DNA of 64,000 nucleotides, from assembly GCA_964016875.1 (NCBI GenBank), contig OZ024724.1, positions 51,586,438-51,650,437 on the forward strand. Direction: 5' to 3'. The position numbers and the translations under genes are program-made. Under the pieces are notes generated by a model. The model had not been told where the DNA came from and did not search any database. It saw only the letters and a list, made by a program, of their open reading frames with translations. This stretch comes from Fallopia convolvulus (lineage: Eukaryota > Streptophyta > Magnoliopsida > Caryophyllales > Polygonaceae). Below are positions 11,690-24,411 of the stretch, piece after piece (the stretch's first letter is position 1; the number at the start of each line of letters is the position of its first letter).

Positions 11690-13560
11690 AAATCATCTGC
11701 TCCATTTGATTTAAACGATGAGTACGTGGATGAGAATGATGGAGGAGAAGAGATTTCAAATGAGCACAATCACGATGTCGTTTTTAATCTAGAAGAAGAA
11801 TCGGTATGCAAATATTATTTTTTATTAAGTTTAGAAATTAAAATAAATAAATCCCAATTAATTGTTTAGCATTTTAGGGTTGTGATAAATATACAAAAAG
11901 TTTAGAGATTAAAATAAATAAATTATAATTTAGCTTTTTATTATACTAGGGCATTCACTTTCTAAATTTTTCTAGCCATTTTGCAAATAATTACGAGTGG
12001 TCGGATCAGGAAGATATGAAAATGTGAGCCTGTAAAATAGGGAGGAAGCTGAACATTGTACTCACCGCTAAAAACTCATGGCCAGCGAAGATCATTTTGG
12101 GATGTGCGTCTTAGGCGGTGAGAATAAATCGGGGAAGAAGGACAAACGTCGCAAAATTGTGCAGAGTTTAGAGGTCGGTGATGATATAGAAAAAGGTCCT
12201 CATACTAGAAAGAACGAGTGCTTGTTTGAGTTGATTTGTTGGAGGGAACAAAGAACATGAAGCGGAAGTTAAGAGTGGAATGTGATCACCACAATCATGA
12301 CTTTTTCACCAGCCTGAAGTGTTATCTGTTTGCGGGGTGAATGAATGAGAAGCACGTGAAGGACACAAAGTAACTAGCTCTGACGGATATAGACTTGAGG
12401 GAATCCATGACATTCCTAAGGAAATAATTATTCGGAAAAGATCACATCAATGAAGTATTTGTACGATTTTCGACATAAAATGTTTAAAGAAGAGATGAAC
12501 TCGATGACGTACGGTAACCCAATTTGCGCTTCATTTCTTAGTGTCTAATGAGTATTATGCCAACTATCAAATTGAGGAGGGTAGCAAAAAGATACTAGAC
12601 TTGTTCTTTGCCAATCTCAAGTCGATGCAGCTATTTAAGTTGTTCCCTTAGATCGCGATTATGGACTCGACATACCAAACGAACATGTAAGTGTTTATTA
12701 ACTACGTTATAGTTAGTAGATTTAGTTATACATATTAAATCTCATTTAATTGACATTGTAGGTACGACCAACCCTTGTGCGAAATTGTTGGATTTACCTG
12801 CATCGAAAAAACTTTATGCATTATTTTTGCGTTTATGTCAAGAGAGATCCAAGACCACTACGAATAGTTATTACGCGAGTTGCAAGAGGTGTATAAGCTG
12901 GTTGGAAAAAAGAAATTGTAGTGGCCGATCGGGATGTTGATGAGTTGAATGTTGTCGTGGTCTTGTTTCCTCATGCCAAACATATGCTTTGTTGGGTGCA
13001 CGTTCAACACAACTGTTGAGCATTCGCAATGGGACATGGGTTCCAAGCAGCATCGACAGACTGGTTTGCAAACAGAGCATGGGAGTTGTTCTACTCGACG
13101 ACCGTGGCAGAGTATGATGCATGACTCCAATATTTCTGATCAAAGCTCAGCCCACTCTTGCTTGCTTATCTCTAGAAGAATTGGCTCAACCTTTGGCACG
13201 ATCGGATTATGAGGGCATTCACCGACCACTGCTTTAACCTTTTACGAGGACCACGAATAGGTAATATTAGTTATTTTTGCTTTCCATACAAGTTTTGATA
13301 CATTAAGGTTTAATTTCAAAACATTTATAAGGTCGATTTGCAACACACCACATTGAAGGATTACTTGAAAACATTTTTTAGAGAGTTCAACGCTATATTG
13401 AGGAAGATACACAGCTCGCTCAACATTAAGATTAGCAGCATACGTGAGTAGATGGAGATCAATTGTACCACTCTTCCATTCTACATCCATCGCATGGCCG
13501 AACAGCTTCGGACGATATTCTATCTCCTCCCAATGAAGGTATTGAACAATTTTATTAGAT
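11690..13560 (+). pseudogene. Mutator-like element (MULE) transposase relic
   Basis: Fragments in all three + frames line up in MULE transposase order. An acidic N-terminal piece lies at about 11690-11810, followed by an apparent splice donor. A basic region with a FAR1/MuDR-like DNA-binding section lies at about 12000-12330 (KKDKRRKIV, TECPFEL-like and HNHDFF-like stretches). The catalytic region at about 12600-12720 reads DLFFANLKSMQLF and MDSTYQTNM, where the family has a D-x-TY-x-T motif. The segment at about 12920-13010 reads VADRDVDELN and FPHAKHMLCWVH. A SWIM-proximal segment lies at about 13330-13480. Stops and frameshifts occur throughout. No terminal inverted repeats or 9-bp duplication were identified. 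Confidence 0.7.
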
Positions 13561-14636
13561 AATTATTCGATCACGTCATGGCCCCTACAAACCCAAAGAG
13601 TGGATATTGTTCAATATATGATGATCAATGATGGCCCGTGGGCTCCAGTGCCCTCACAAAGTCTTTGCATGTGTCAACCGATGCAAGCCTATTGAGTTGC
13701 CAATGATATTCATCCTCTTTGGAAGGAATTGGTATGGGAAGGCCTTCCGACGACATTGTCTAAGGATGACTGCATAGAATATGACGATTTTGTTTTGAAG
13801 AAGATGATAGAAGGCTACTAAGAAGACTGGATGGCCAAACATGTGCAGTGCCAAATTCTCCATAAGTATGTTGGCCTCACTAATCGCAACAAATTAGAGG
13901 AGCCAGAGTGTAGGAAGAAGAAGGGGAGACCTAGGAAGAAATCAAAGGTCCAACCATGAGGATTAACTAGGTTAGAGCATCTATAACAACCTCCCCAACA
14001 TAATAGGGCTGGGAAAGACGCTCGTTCTATACCATGGCAAGCATTAACCTTGGTACCGGAAGATGACGGACCAAAGAAAGATGATGAACCAGAGGATGTG
14101 AACCCGAGTATACCTACCACGTCGGCTCCTCCCTCCATTGGAACGGGAATAATGTTTGTTCTGCCCATTGCCCCTCCTCCTAATAACCACTATGGAGGAA
14201 TAGATCTCAATCTTCATCTACCCGCCTTCATGTTGGAATTCATCATCGATGATCATGATGTTCCAAGAGACGATCATTGCGAGTACATGGCGCTCGCTTC
14301 TCAAACGGAGTGCGGGTCATGAAGGATGGTTGTGAATACGACAAGAGCTTGCTCATGAGCTGAGGTTCCACTGCCGTCTATATGTAGGTATGGAGCGACA
14401 TGGATATACTCTCATTGATGAGTAAATCATGCATGTCAATTGGTTGAAGAAGCACCGTCCAACAGAGCGCTGGATGGAGACACCCCTGATGTGCTTAGCA
14501 TTTGCTACTAGATTCTAGTGTGCACTGATCATATTGTCCGATCGTAGTTCACACACATGTTTCCTGATCATATAGAGCGGGTCGTTCAGAGCCACCTTTA
14601 GGACAAAGTTGTATGTATTTCTTTCCTTGGGAACCA
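13561..14636 (+). other. Region between MULE relic and plant mobile domain fragment
   Basis: It may hold the degraded C-terminal part of the MULE protein. A Pro-rich frame at 14050-14322 is open but matches nothing I recognise, and 14330-14600 reads like decayed coding sequence in mixed frames. Confidence 0.35.
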
Positions 14637-14933
14637 TTATGTTTCGGTAAGCAATAAAATTCTAGTTTCATTATCATTTATTATTGTAGGTACATCATGG
14701 AGGGTGATCATTATCTCGCCCCAAGGGAAATAGAAACTATTCGTTTCCAGATGCCACCTGAACGTCATACCTAGTGCTTGATCTATTTCCCTAAACGTCC
14801 AATTTTGTGAGTGCATTAATCCGCTATGCTGAAAAAGGCTGACCCACTCCACTCTAGCATCCAACTTATCTTCTAGAAAGCAAGCTTCCCTCGTTGATGT
14901 ACTCTTAGCAGTTTTCGACCCCCTTGAAACCAT
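14637..14933 (-). pseudogene. Plant mobile domain (PMD) protein fragment
   Basis: The minus-strand frame shows the N-terminal half of the plant mobile domain: FQHSGLMHSQ, then a helix, then RWHLETNSFYFPWGEIMITL, followed by DVPTI where the family has the D-V-x-x-LLG signature. The family includes MAIN/MAIL1-type nuclear proteins and is often carried by plant transposons. The rest of the domain is missing and the reading ends in low-complexity sequence. It lies tail-to-tail with the MULE relic, which suggests cargo of that element, but the link is inferred. Confidence 0.55.
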
Positions 14934-15110
14934 TACAACAAAGATTTTATTATTTTATAACCAGGTTAAAATCTAATGAATAAACAACGTTCTTACCCAA
15001 ACCCAACTGCTCGGGTCTTCCCACATAGCTTTCGTAACATGAGTTCTGAAGTCGACCAATATCAATAGGTCCTCCACCATATCTGTGTTGTGCAGGCTCG
15101 GGGGCAGGGA

Positions 15111-15911
15111 TGTTGGGTAGTAGGAAGGTTTGGCCTCATGATAAGATGAAGGCCCGATCTCAAGGTAAGAAGGCCCAACCTAATAGTGGATGGGCTCGGA
15201 TCGAAAGTGGGAAGGTCCGACATGGTGGGTGTCTAACGGGACTTAAAGAGGGTGATGCGACCCTGTCTAGGCTCAAACACGGCTCCTACCATCTCGAGAC
15301 GGCCTATACCTTGGAGACCCCCTTGGATTAGGACATAGTCTCTTTATGTATTTATTATATTATTATTTACAATTTTGTCTTTTATATTCCGTCTTTTGGG
15401 TGTGTGTTCTCTTATGCTTAAGAGATGGACCCATTAAGCTAGCATAAGGGCCATTAAGCCATTAGGGTTACTTGCATCCTTTCCTATTTTATTAGTTACT
15501 ATTAGTAGTATTATGGGCTTTGGACGTTGGGCCTAGCATGCTTGCTAGCCAGCTCTAGTCCGCCACCCATATTAGTCTAGGGTTTCTCTTTCTCTCCTCT
15601 ATATAAGGGAGACGCCTAGCATTGTATTTCTCACATCATAATGAAACAATCAAGCTTATAGTAGATTCGAGTTTCCTCCTATCCTTGGTCCGACGTCACC
15701 AAACCTTTCAAGCCCCTTTCCTCTCATCGGTCCTCCCTTGTGTCGACATCTCTCATATTTGCCTCGCCCCGCACTCGTTCCGACGAGCATTAGAGGCTCA
15801 CGAGTCATAACTTTGGACTCGTACCTATCCAATTACTATTGTCGGAGAAGATTCGGGCGTTTTTAGCGTAGATCCGCCATTCGTGGACCGAAGACAAGTA
15901 GGTTCACATCA
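15111..15911 (+). mobile_element. Probable solo LTR
   Basis: It begins TGTTGGGTAG and ends GGTTCACATCA, about 800 bp. It holds a TATA box (tatataag, about 15600-15607), followed by a short transcript-like region. No pol or gag is attached. Flanking 5-mers are not identical, so the boundaries are approximate. Confidence 0.45.
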
Positions 15912-17569
15912 GAGGGGTATATTAAATTATATTAAGGATCCATGGTTTGGATCGTGGGTCGGTATGTGGTTTAGCAACATTTCAAATTTTGTTTAAATTT
16001 CGGGTAAGCCCGAAATCAAGAGGTGGGTTTGACGTGTCTTAAGAACTAGATGATGCCCACACATTATGGTATTTTCAAGTTGGGATTTAGGTTTGGGTGG
16101 GTGGAATGATGGGGTTTAATGGATATGGGAAGGTAGAGAACTCAAATGATGTTTGGGGTCAATCTATGCATAAATAATTATACTTGATTGATACGCATAT
16201 TATAAATATAAATTTAATTCTAACATCCTAATACATAAATAAATATAATTACGAATATTAAATTAAAATATAATATATCAAGACCTAAATTGACATTTTA
16301 AGACGTAAAATATAAAAATATGCCTAAATCAAATCCCCTCAATTGGGATAAATCCAAACCAAACATATTTGGAGTTGTTGGTTGAACCGATATCTCCTCT
16401 TGCTTGGCCTCGGTACCAACAGTCACTCCCATTATTTTTGGAGCCATTGATTTAAATTGATAAGTTTCAATGAAGACGGAGGTGACATTTTAGAACGACT
16501 TTTAGATTTATAACCTCTAAAAAAATTCATTTTTCCCAAAATCTTTTTTCCTCTCCTTTTTTTTATTCACCTCAATTTCTTCTCGTTGTCAATTTCTCCG
16601 TCCACTACTCCTTTTATAAGAAAATTAGGGGACCAATGACTCTTAAAAGAGTTGTTGACCGACGTGGGCCCCACATAATATCACATTTAAATAAAATATA
16701 GACCGTCTCGACCGACGTGCTAGTGCATCGGTCGAAGTAACCAACATAAGATTCGGGGCGCCCTACAATTCTGAGCGGAGTGCATCGGATTAGCCTATCT
16801 CATTACCACTTTGCTTCTTGAGTGGTAGAACATACCAGCTTCAATTTTACGATAAAAAAATCTAATAATATTAAGAGTTCCATTTTTTTACAATTGCTAT
16901 AATAATATTATAGTTAAATATATTTTTACTAATAAATCTATTATTTTTTAATAATAAAATATATTATAATATTTGATATGAATCACATAATATATGAGAA
17001 GTAACAAGTCTATTCAACCTTGCGGATTGGTTGACCAAACTCAGTTAGATCCGGTTTGCTCTTGACCAAACCTAGTTAGATTCGGTTTGTTGGGTCTGGT
17101 TAAGTGTTAACAAGTGTACCTAAAATAAGGTTGGCGGGTTATTGTTATTGTCAATTGATTTTAACTCGAGTATTATCCCATGAAGTTCACTTATACCTAG
17201 TAAATCTTGCACGAGCAAGGTCTAGTGGATCGAGATATATTCTCATAACTCGAGTAATTAAGTCGAGAGGATGTTTATAGTAGACACATAGGGAGCAAAA
17301 ACATAGTACACACCAAAAAATAAACATAAGCATGAGAAAGATAATAAAGGAAGACAACAAGGGTAGATCAAAGGCGCATAAAACACACAAATACAATACA
17401 AACCAACATACTCTAAAAACAAAACACTAAAACTTACTACTACTCCATACACCCATGCCATATTGCCCTATAACCCTCCTCCTACTTAACTCTTTGTTGT
17501 ATATAATAATACTACATAATCTACACCTCTATAAGGTCATATCTTAAACCATATTCTATGTGAGAGTCA
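15912..17569. other. AT-rich sequence with short repeat fragments, no gene
   Basis: Fragments such as cgtctcgaccgacg (about 16708) resemble cgtttcgaccgacg at about 11252, so shared repeat debris is present. The part from about 17200 to 17569 may be the 3' region of the adjoining LINE relic. No open frame is convincing. Confidence 0.4.
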
Positions 17570-18500
17570 AGAGGGTGAGGTCTAGTCGAATAACTTATTT
17601 CAAACTCTTCTTGATGAGCGTCGTCTATCATGTCAAAAATCCTCGAGGGCCAAAACCTCATACCTCCGCACTAGGGCGCTCGATTGTCTTCGTTTCATGT
17701 GCCATAACCAAGGGAGTTTTGATTTATGAAATGTATCCCTAATTTTGGCTACTCCAACCTTATTATGCATGACCTCATGTTTTCATCATGTCTAGATAAC
17801 ATTGTGTACCCACACATCGATGACAACATCCTCATCTTAGCTTGACTCTTTTCCCCATATAATAAAGTTAGCTTGACAACCATATTGTAAAACTTACCAT
17901 TGAGTTTAAGATGTACTTTCTTTTCACATATGACTCAGAAGATTTTCCTTCATTTTTGCCAATCCATTTGAATTTGGTATTTGAGATCGATTTGTATCAA
18001 GTCCTCCACTATTCTGCATGAAGGATATGAAACACTTTTATTAGGATACTGTCTTGCCCAACTTCATTTTTATGCTCGTCTCATAAGCTTATTCAAATCC
18101 AAACTCTACATACTTCTTCAAATCCAAACTCTGCATACTTCGTCCTAAATCTACTCAATCTAAAGCCCTTTGATATTCAAGTGCCACTCTCCACTACTTC
18201 AACTTGTTATTGACCCCTACTCTTGACTAGCTCATCTACTACACAAATCATCTAGAAAGAGAATACACTACAAAACCTCACCTTGAAGTGACCCCGACAA
18301 TACATCCATCATTACCGTGAAAAGTAAAGGGCTTAAAGGTTGTTCCTTAAGTAAACCGACCCATATCTAAAAGTAATGTGTATCCCCCCCTAAATTACTT
18401 ACACTAGTCATTGTGTCATAGCACATGTCCTATTGTACATCTCAAATATCCTTTTAGCCTCCAAACAATTTTCAAGTAATTTATCAGCATTTTATCGTAA
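17570..18500 (-). pseudogene. RTE-type LINE reverse transcriptase relic
   Basis: Read on the minus strand, degenerate blocks follow the order of plant RTE-type LINEs. YDTMTSVSNLGG and a damaged copy of the GLHQGSALSP region lie near 18300-18430. GVNNKLK and WRVALEYQRAL lie near 18160-18220. LKLNGKFYNMVVK, LLYGEKS and KMRMLSSMCGYT lie near 17800-17930, and HMKRRQSSALVRR near 17640-17700. Stops and indels are frequent and the catalytic aspartates are not preserved, so it is long dead. Confidence 0.7.
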
Positions 18501-19480
18501 ATTTTTTCTAAGGATTTATTTAAATCACACATAATAATATATTATTTAATATAATTTAATGCAACTTAATGTATTAAATTTATAATTTATTTATGAGCTA
18601 AATCTATAAAAAAAAAAAACCGTATGTATCAAATGCCTCATCAAATAAATTATAATTAACTCCTTAATTAACTGACACCACAATAATTTCTCGCTTTTTC
18701 TTTTCATATTGTATGAATTTTAAAGATTTGAGATCAAAGTTATAGCTACGCTTCGATATCATATCGATTTTTTATGGGTAAGGATTAGGGTTGTCATAAG
18801 TAAACACACACGACTTATTGCAATAACATTTGAATTTTTTGAAAACTATTCTTCTCAATGCAAGTACAAATATACCCACATGTGTAGGCTTCATCATAAC
18901 ATTGAGATATCATACCACCTAATCCATAAAGTAAATGAATTCATTAATAAACTCTCCTGTCTGAAACTAAAGTAGTAAAGTGTGTACTACAAATAAGATT
19001 CTTATACTAAATTAATGATGACGTTGTCTAAAAGTAAAATTTACCCAATTTAAGAGTTCAGGCCAGACCAGACTGTCTATTTGTTTATTTAAAATAAACG
19101 AAAGCATCTAAAGATGGGGAAAGTGGGATTCCCATTACCCACCAGTCACCACCACAATTTGCTCTTCTTCCTTGCTCCTCTTGCCCTCTCTCTCCCTTCC
19201 TTCAGATCCTCCCTGGGAACAGCCATTATAAAATTAGTGATGGAAGATGATGTCATCTGTCACAGTCAGTCTCAGCCCCTTGTTTGGTTCCGTAAAGATT
19301 CCCATGTCTCATTTTTCATCATCTCCTCCCTCCTCTCTTCACAAAGAAATAGAATCCTCTCTGGCTTTCCCCCCCCTTTCTCTCTTCCTTCTCACCACAA
19401 ACTCCCACGCTTTGCCCTCGGCGCAATTTAGTTGACTTTACAGCGTGAATCCCAAGAACAGTGGGCCCCAGCTCTTCTCT
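18501..19480. other. Intergenic and upstream region of the NLP gene
   Basis: AT-rich up to about 19100, then CT-rich sequence typical of a plant promoter and leader. A tataaaa at 19227-19233 is a possible TATA box, but the transcription start cannot be fixed from sequence alone. The open frames here (19114-19431, for example) are low-complexity Ser/Pro/Leu and are not called as genes. Confidence 0.4.
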
Positions 19481-19695
19481 CCCTCTACCCCCATTGAAGT
19501 GCCAAGGAAGGAGCTAAATCTAGCTCTCCGAAAGGGAATCCCTTTCGTTTACCCTCCTCCCCTCAACAACAGCTCAACAGCACTCGTCGCTTCTTTAAAG
19601 GGTTTTTGGAGAAATCATTAGTCCTGTCGCTCCTTCTCAGACAGTTTTTTGGGTCCTTCTACTTCGACATCTTTCTGGGATTCCCTTTTATTGAT

Positions 19696-20310
19696 GTAAG
19701 TTTTCCCCCTGCTCTCCTCATTCCCCCTGCCCTTTTCGCTTTTTCTCCTCCCCACCTCCTTCCAGCATCAATTAATTTTGGGGGTTTGCCTAAATCGGGG
19801 TTTTTAGTGTTGTAATCCTGGCATTAGTGTTAAATTATCCTTTTTTTTCTGCTTGTGGCATGTGGTGTGTATTGTGGATCTCAAACACAAGAAATTACCT
19901 TCCAATTTGTTGTTTATTGGGTAGCTACTGTACACCCAGTACTTGATCTGTTAGCAGCCATGTTTCTATGGCTCAGTATGTATTTGGCCTCTTTTGGCTG
20001 CTCAGATTAGTTTTCATTTTCCACCGTGTAAAATCACACTGATTGGACCTTTGACTGCTCTATAGATTTACTGTAGAAATCTTTTTTGTGTGGGGCTGGG
20101 AACAGTATTCCTGTATTAACAACTCAGATGGATTTATTTTTTTACCTACTTCTTGCTGTAAATCAGAAACTAGTTTGTTCACATTTTGTACCCAGGTGAA
20201 ATGTGTAAGAAATATATGATGTACTTGTACTTGTACCTGCATTTTTTGTAGTTCATAGATTAAAAAACGTGTTGCTGTTCTTGAATATTTTTTTCCCCCA
20301 ATTTCTCCAG
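19696..20310 (+). other. Probable 5'-leader intron of the NLP gene
   Basis: A strong donor (gat|gtaagt) and an acceptor with a long pyrimidine tract (tttctccag|g) bracket a T-rich segment, leaving 97 bases to the start codon. Once this is removed, no ATG precedes the start codon in either 20311-20407 or 19480-19695. Inferred from splice signals only. Confidence 0.55.
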
Positions 20311-20407
20311 GCAATTTGAGCGTATTGAGACTTCATCTGGTTTGGCTGCATCCAATATATCCAATTAAAAACAAGGTTGCATCTTATAAAAGGATCCTTC
20401 AATTCAA

Positions 20408-23400
20408 ATGGATGATGGGGTTTTCCCACGGGAGATATCTCTTGGAGGTCCATCCGATACCGGAATGGATCTTGATTTTGTGGATGAACTTCTATTAGGA
20501 GGATGCTGGCTAGAAACAACTGATGGATCTGTTGATTTATTCCAACACAATCCCTCCATTTCAGGTGCCTTCTTTGATTCCACTTCATATTCAGTTCCCA
20601 TGTTAGAATCTAGCAATAGCAAGTCTCAGACCAGCTACCATGAAATAGAGCAACAAAAATCCTATCCACCTGAAGATTCAGCAACTGTAGAACTTGATCA
20701 TTCTCAAGCAGGAGGAGCTCTAATAGTAAATAGGAATAATAATACTAATTCTAATTATCCTGGCTCCAACAATTCACTGGAGAGTCTCCTCCATGAAAAT
20801 TCTGAGCTCAACAGACTATTCTGGATCCAGCCTCAGATAAATCCTGGGCCTGCATCTTCTGTGATGCAAAGATTGATCACTGCTCTTGGCTTTATCAGAG
20901 AGTTAACGAGGAATAGGGACGTTTTGGTACAAATCTGGGTTCCTGTTAATAGAGAAGGCACACGCGTCCTTACTACAACTGACCAACCTTTCACAGTGGA
21001 TCCAAACAGTTCTAAACTTGCTCATTATAGGGACATTTCTGTCAAATATCAGTTTGCTGCTGAGGAAGATTCAGTTTCAAGGGTGCGTTTGGGGCTGCCT
21101 GGGCGAGTTTACGTGGGTAAAGTTCCTGAGTGGACTCCTGATGTACGGTTTTTCAGAGCCGATGAGTACCCACGAGTGAATGACGCCCATTTATGTGATG
21201 TCCGTGGGACTCTCGCTGTTCCAGTTTTCGAACAAGGTAGTCGGGAGTGTCTTGGTGTTATTGAACTTGTGATGACTATGCAGAAAGCCAACTACCGTCC
21301 TGAGCTTGAAAGCGTCTGCAGAGCACTTCAGGTTTATATCTTTTTAGTATTCTTTTCCTATTTTCTTATGTTTCCTGAATTCGTTCTATTGGATGATTTA
21401 AGTGGAATGTCTTTTGTGTTTTGTTGGATGCCTGGGAAATTTTGTGCTGTAGACTTACCCTGAAGAGGGATCAAATAAACAAGAATACATTTGATGTGTG
21501 CCAAACGTATATCTAGCGGACCAGCACAAACTGCAACTGTTCATGTTATTATCATGCGAGAAAGAGTGCTCTTTAAATGGTCTTTCCCTGATTTTTTTAT
21601 ATTTTCATGTGAAGAATACCTTAATCTTCTAGATTTACTTCTGTCAGCTGCAATTTTTTTAACTACTTCCCTTGAATAAAATCTCAAGTTTGACCGTCCT
21701 TAACTGACCTATAAAAGCATCTTTATTTCTATTTTTTATTTTTGGAAAGATATACAGATAACTTTATAAACTTATTTGGGTCTATCATTTTTTCCGGATA
21801 AATTGACAAAAGATTGCACTTGAAGAATAGAGTTATGTTATTGCTCTGATCTGGCTCAGTAACTCTTCTCATGTAAAGTGCAACAGAAACTCATCTTTTC
21901 TTGTTCTAATTCTAGTGAACTTGCTCCTTTCAGGCTGTTGATCTTCGAAGTTCTGAACTCCCTAGTAGTCCATCTGTGAAGGTGAGTCATGTAACCTCTC
22001 CAATGCGTTATTACATGATGAAAATCCTTAATTTTGCTCTCATGTCTAAAATTCATCTCCTTTTCTTTTTTTTTATCAGGAACTGGAACTCCATAGTTCA
22101 TCATACCTAGTTGTTGTTCCCGAGATTCTAGACGTTATGAAATCTGCATGCGAGACACACGGTTTACCCTTAGCTCAAACTTGGGTTCCCTGTATTCAAC
22201 AAGGGAAACAAGGATGCAGACACTCTGATGAAAACTTGTTGCACTGTGTCTCCACAGTTGATTCCGCTTGCTTTGTTGCAGACGGTGGGATCCAGGGCTT
22301 CCACGATACTTGCTCTGAGCATCACTTGCTCAAAGGACAAGGGATCGCTGGAAGGGCATTTTTGACAAACCAGCCTTGCTTTTCCTCAGACATAACCAGC
22401 TTCGGTAAAACAGAATACCCTCTTTCTCATCATGCAAGAATGTTCGGTTTATGTGCTGCTGTTGCTATACGGTTGAGGAGTATCTACACCGGCACCTGTG
22501 ATTTTGTGCTTGAGTTCTTCTTGCCAACTGGGTGTAGGGATCCTGAGGGACAGAAAAACATGCTCAACTCCCTTTCAATGATTATACAGCAAGTTTGTAG
22601 GAGTTTGAGAGTTGTCACAGAAGAAGAGCTTAGGGAAGAAAATACTACTTTGCCTGTAATTAATAAAAACATTATCAAAGCAGAAAAAGCGTCATCTTCT
22701 CAGGAAGAGTTGGGTGGACGCACAATGCAGCAACAGCAGTACAGCAGCTGTTCAACTGTCCCTGAGCTGAAGCAGGAAGAACGCAGTCCTACTCTTACTC
22801 CTCCTGTATTAGCGAGCTCTAGCCATCCTATTGATGGAGACGGTGAGGGTAGTCTCTCAACTTTGGTGAATTCAGGACAAAAGAAACGTGCCAAGTCGGA
22901 TAAAATTATCACATTGGACATTCTCCGTCAGCATTTTGCAGGGAGCCTTAAGGATGCTGCCAAGAATCTTGGTGGTAAGCCCTCCTGTCACTACATTTTT
23001 TTTTTCCAGTTATGAAATTCACTCGGTGAAAATGCTGTAAAATGATAAAAGTAGCTAACATTTTACAATTTCCGCCTATTTCTTGTGTTTCTAATGAATT
23101 GTTTTTTTATTTCCTCTTTGGTCTCTAGTTTGTCCTACAACATTGAAGAGGATATGCAGGCAGCATGGGATCAAGCGGTGGCCTTCTCGAAAAATCAAAA
23201 AAGTTGGCCACTCTCTACAAAAACTTCAAGTCGTGATTGATTCAGTTCAAGGCGCTTCAGGTGCTTTCCAAATTGGCTCCTTCTACTCAAACTTTCCACA
23301 ACTGGCCTCTCCAACCACAAACATGTCAGGGAGTAGTGACCCGGTTTCAGCCTCAAAACCCTCTGACCCCGCAAAAGCATCCTCAACCTTTGATCCTGCA

Positions 23401-24006
23401 GAAGGCGGAAATCTTAAATCGCCCTCCTCTTCATTTAGTCAAAGCTCTGGCTCAAGCCAATGCTTTTCCTCTGGAAGCCAACATGTAGCTACATGCAGCA
23501 CGTCTTTTAGTGAAGAGGTTTTGACCGTTGGGGAGCATTCAAGCGAGTCTGGTCTTAAACGAGCAAGGAGTGAAGCCGAGCTCCATACTTCAACTCAAGA
23601 ACTCGTCACAAGGAGTCAAAGCCATAAATCTCTGATTACTGGAAACCAAAACGTCGAGAACCATCCTCCTTTGCCAAAATATGTGGGCCAGGCTAATGTT
23701 CAGCCTGATGCAGATGCTTGGAGAGTTAAAGTGACATATGGTGAGGAGAAGATTAGGTTTAGAATGGGTAAGAATTGGGGATACAAGGAACTTGTGCAGG
23801 AAGTTGTGAGGAGGTTCAATATTGGTGATATGAGTGGGTTTCATCTCAAGTATTTGGATGATGACTCTGAGTGGGTGTTGCTGACGTGTGATGATGACTT
23901 GGAGGAATGTATCGACGTTTGTAGATCGTCTCGGCCACAAACAATCAGATTGGCTCTCCAAGTTTCTTGTAATTCAAGAAGTTATGTTGGAAGCAACTCA
24001 CTTTAA
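20408..24006 (+). CDS. NLP: NIN-like protein (NLP), RWP-RK transcription factor
   Basis: Coding exons are 20408-21331, 21934-21981, 22080-22974 and 23129-24006. All introns are GT-AG with phases 0, 0 and 1, and the protein is 914 aa, within the family's usual length. The N-terminal half has the conserved GAF-like region of NLPs (GLPGRVYVGK, EWTPDVRFF, DVRGTLAVPVFEQGS, then EHHLLKGQGIAGRAF). The RWP-RK DNA-binding domain spans about residues 595-650 (ITLDILRQHF, CPTTLKRICRQHGI, RWPSRKIKK). The PB1 domain spans about 819-900, with an acidic OPCA cluster (YLDDDSEW, CDDDLEEC). Known role of the family: nuclear activators that bind nitrate-responsive cis-elements, sense nitrate through the N-terminal part and interact by PB1. 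The N-terminus (DGLLL-like motif, CWLETTDGS) recalls Arabidopsis NLP4/NLP5, so that subgroup is likely but not certain. All domains look intact. Confidence 0.95.
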
Positions 24007-24239
24007 TTAGGTTTGTTATAGAGAGCAGCTGCTAGCAGGCTGAAAGATTATTTCCTACAGAAATTGTGAATTTATTACTGATATTGTAATGCATGTGTAC
24101 TATGCTTATATATATATACCTTCTCAAACTGAAGGTATTTATGTAGCTGTGTTTTTAACTCTTTGTGTATATATATAGTTGTTTGAGTTCTTCTGATGGG
24201 TATGCACTCTTGTGTACTGCTTCATATTTTGATAATTGA

Positions 24240-24411
24240 GGCTCCGTTCGGCAATGTCAAAAAAATTTCAACTACCCTCAAATCAACTACATCAACTTCA
24301 TAATGTACCTCCCCCAACCTTATATTTTTTACAAAATATCAACTACTATCAACTTCATCAACTCCATAAACTCAAATCAACTACATCAACTACCCATTGC
24401 CGAACGGAGCC
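24240..24411. mobile_element. 172-bp MITE with 18-bp terminal inverted repeats
   Basis: The termini are ggctccgttcggcaatg and its exact complement, cattgccgaacggagcc, flanked on both sides by TGA (24237-24239 and 24412-24414), a 3-bp target duplication. A 3-bp duplication fits PIF/Harbinger or CACTA-type elements. The interior is built of repeated caactacatcaactt-like words. It lies 233 bp after the NLP stop codon, in or near that gene's 3' region. Confidence 0.75.

Noticed and set aside
19114..19431. Open frame just upstream of the NLP leader
   Set aside because: CT-rich promoter/leader sequence translated into Ser/Leu/Pro-rich text; two overlapping frames are equally open, as expected from composition.
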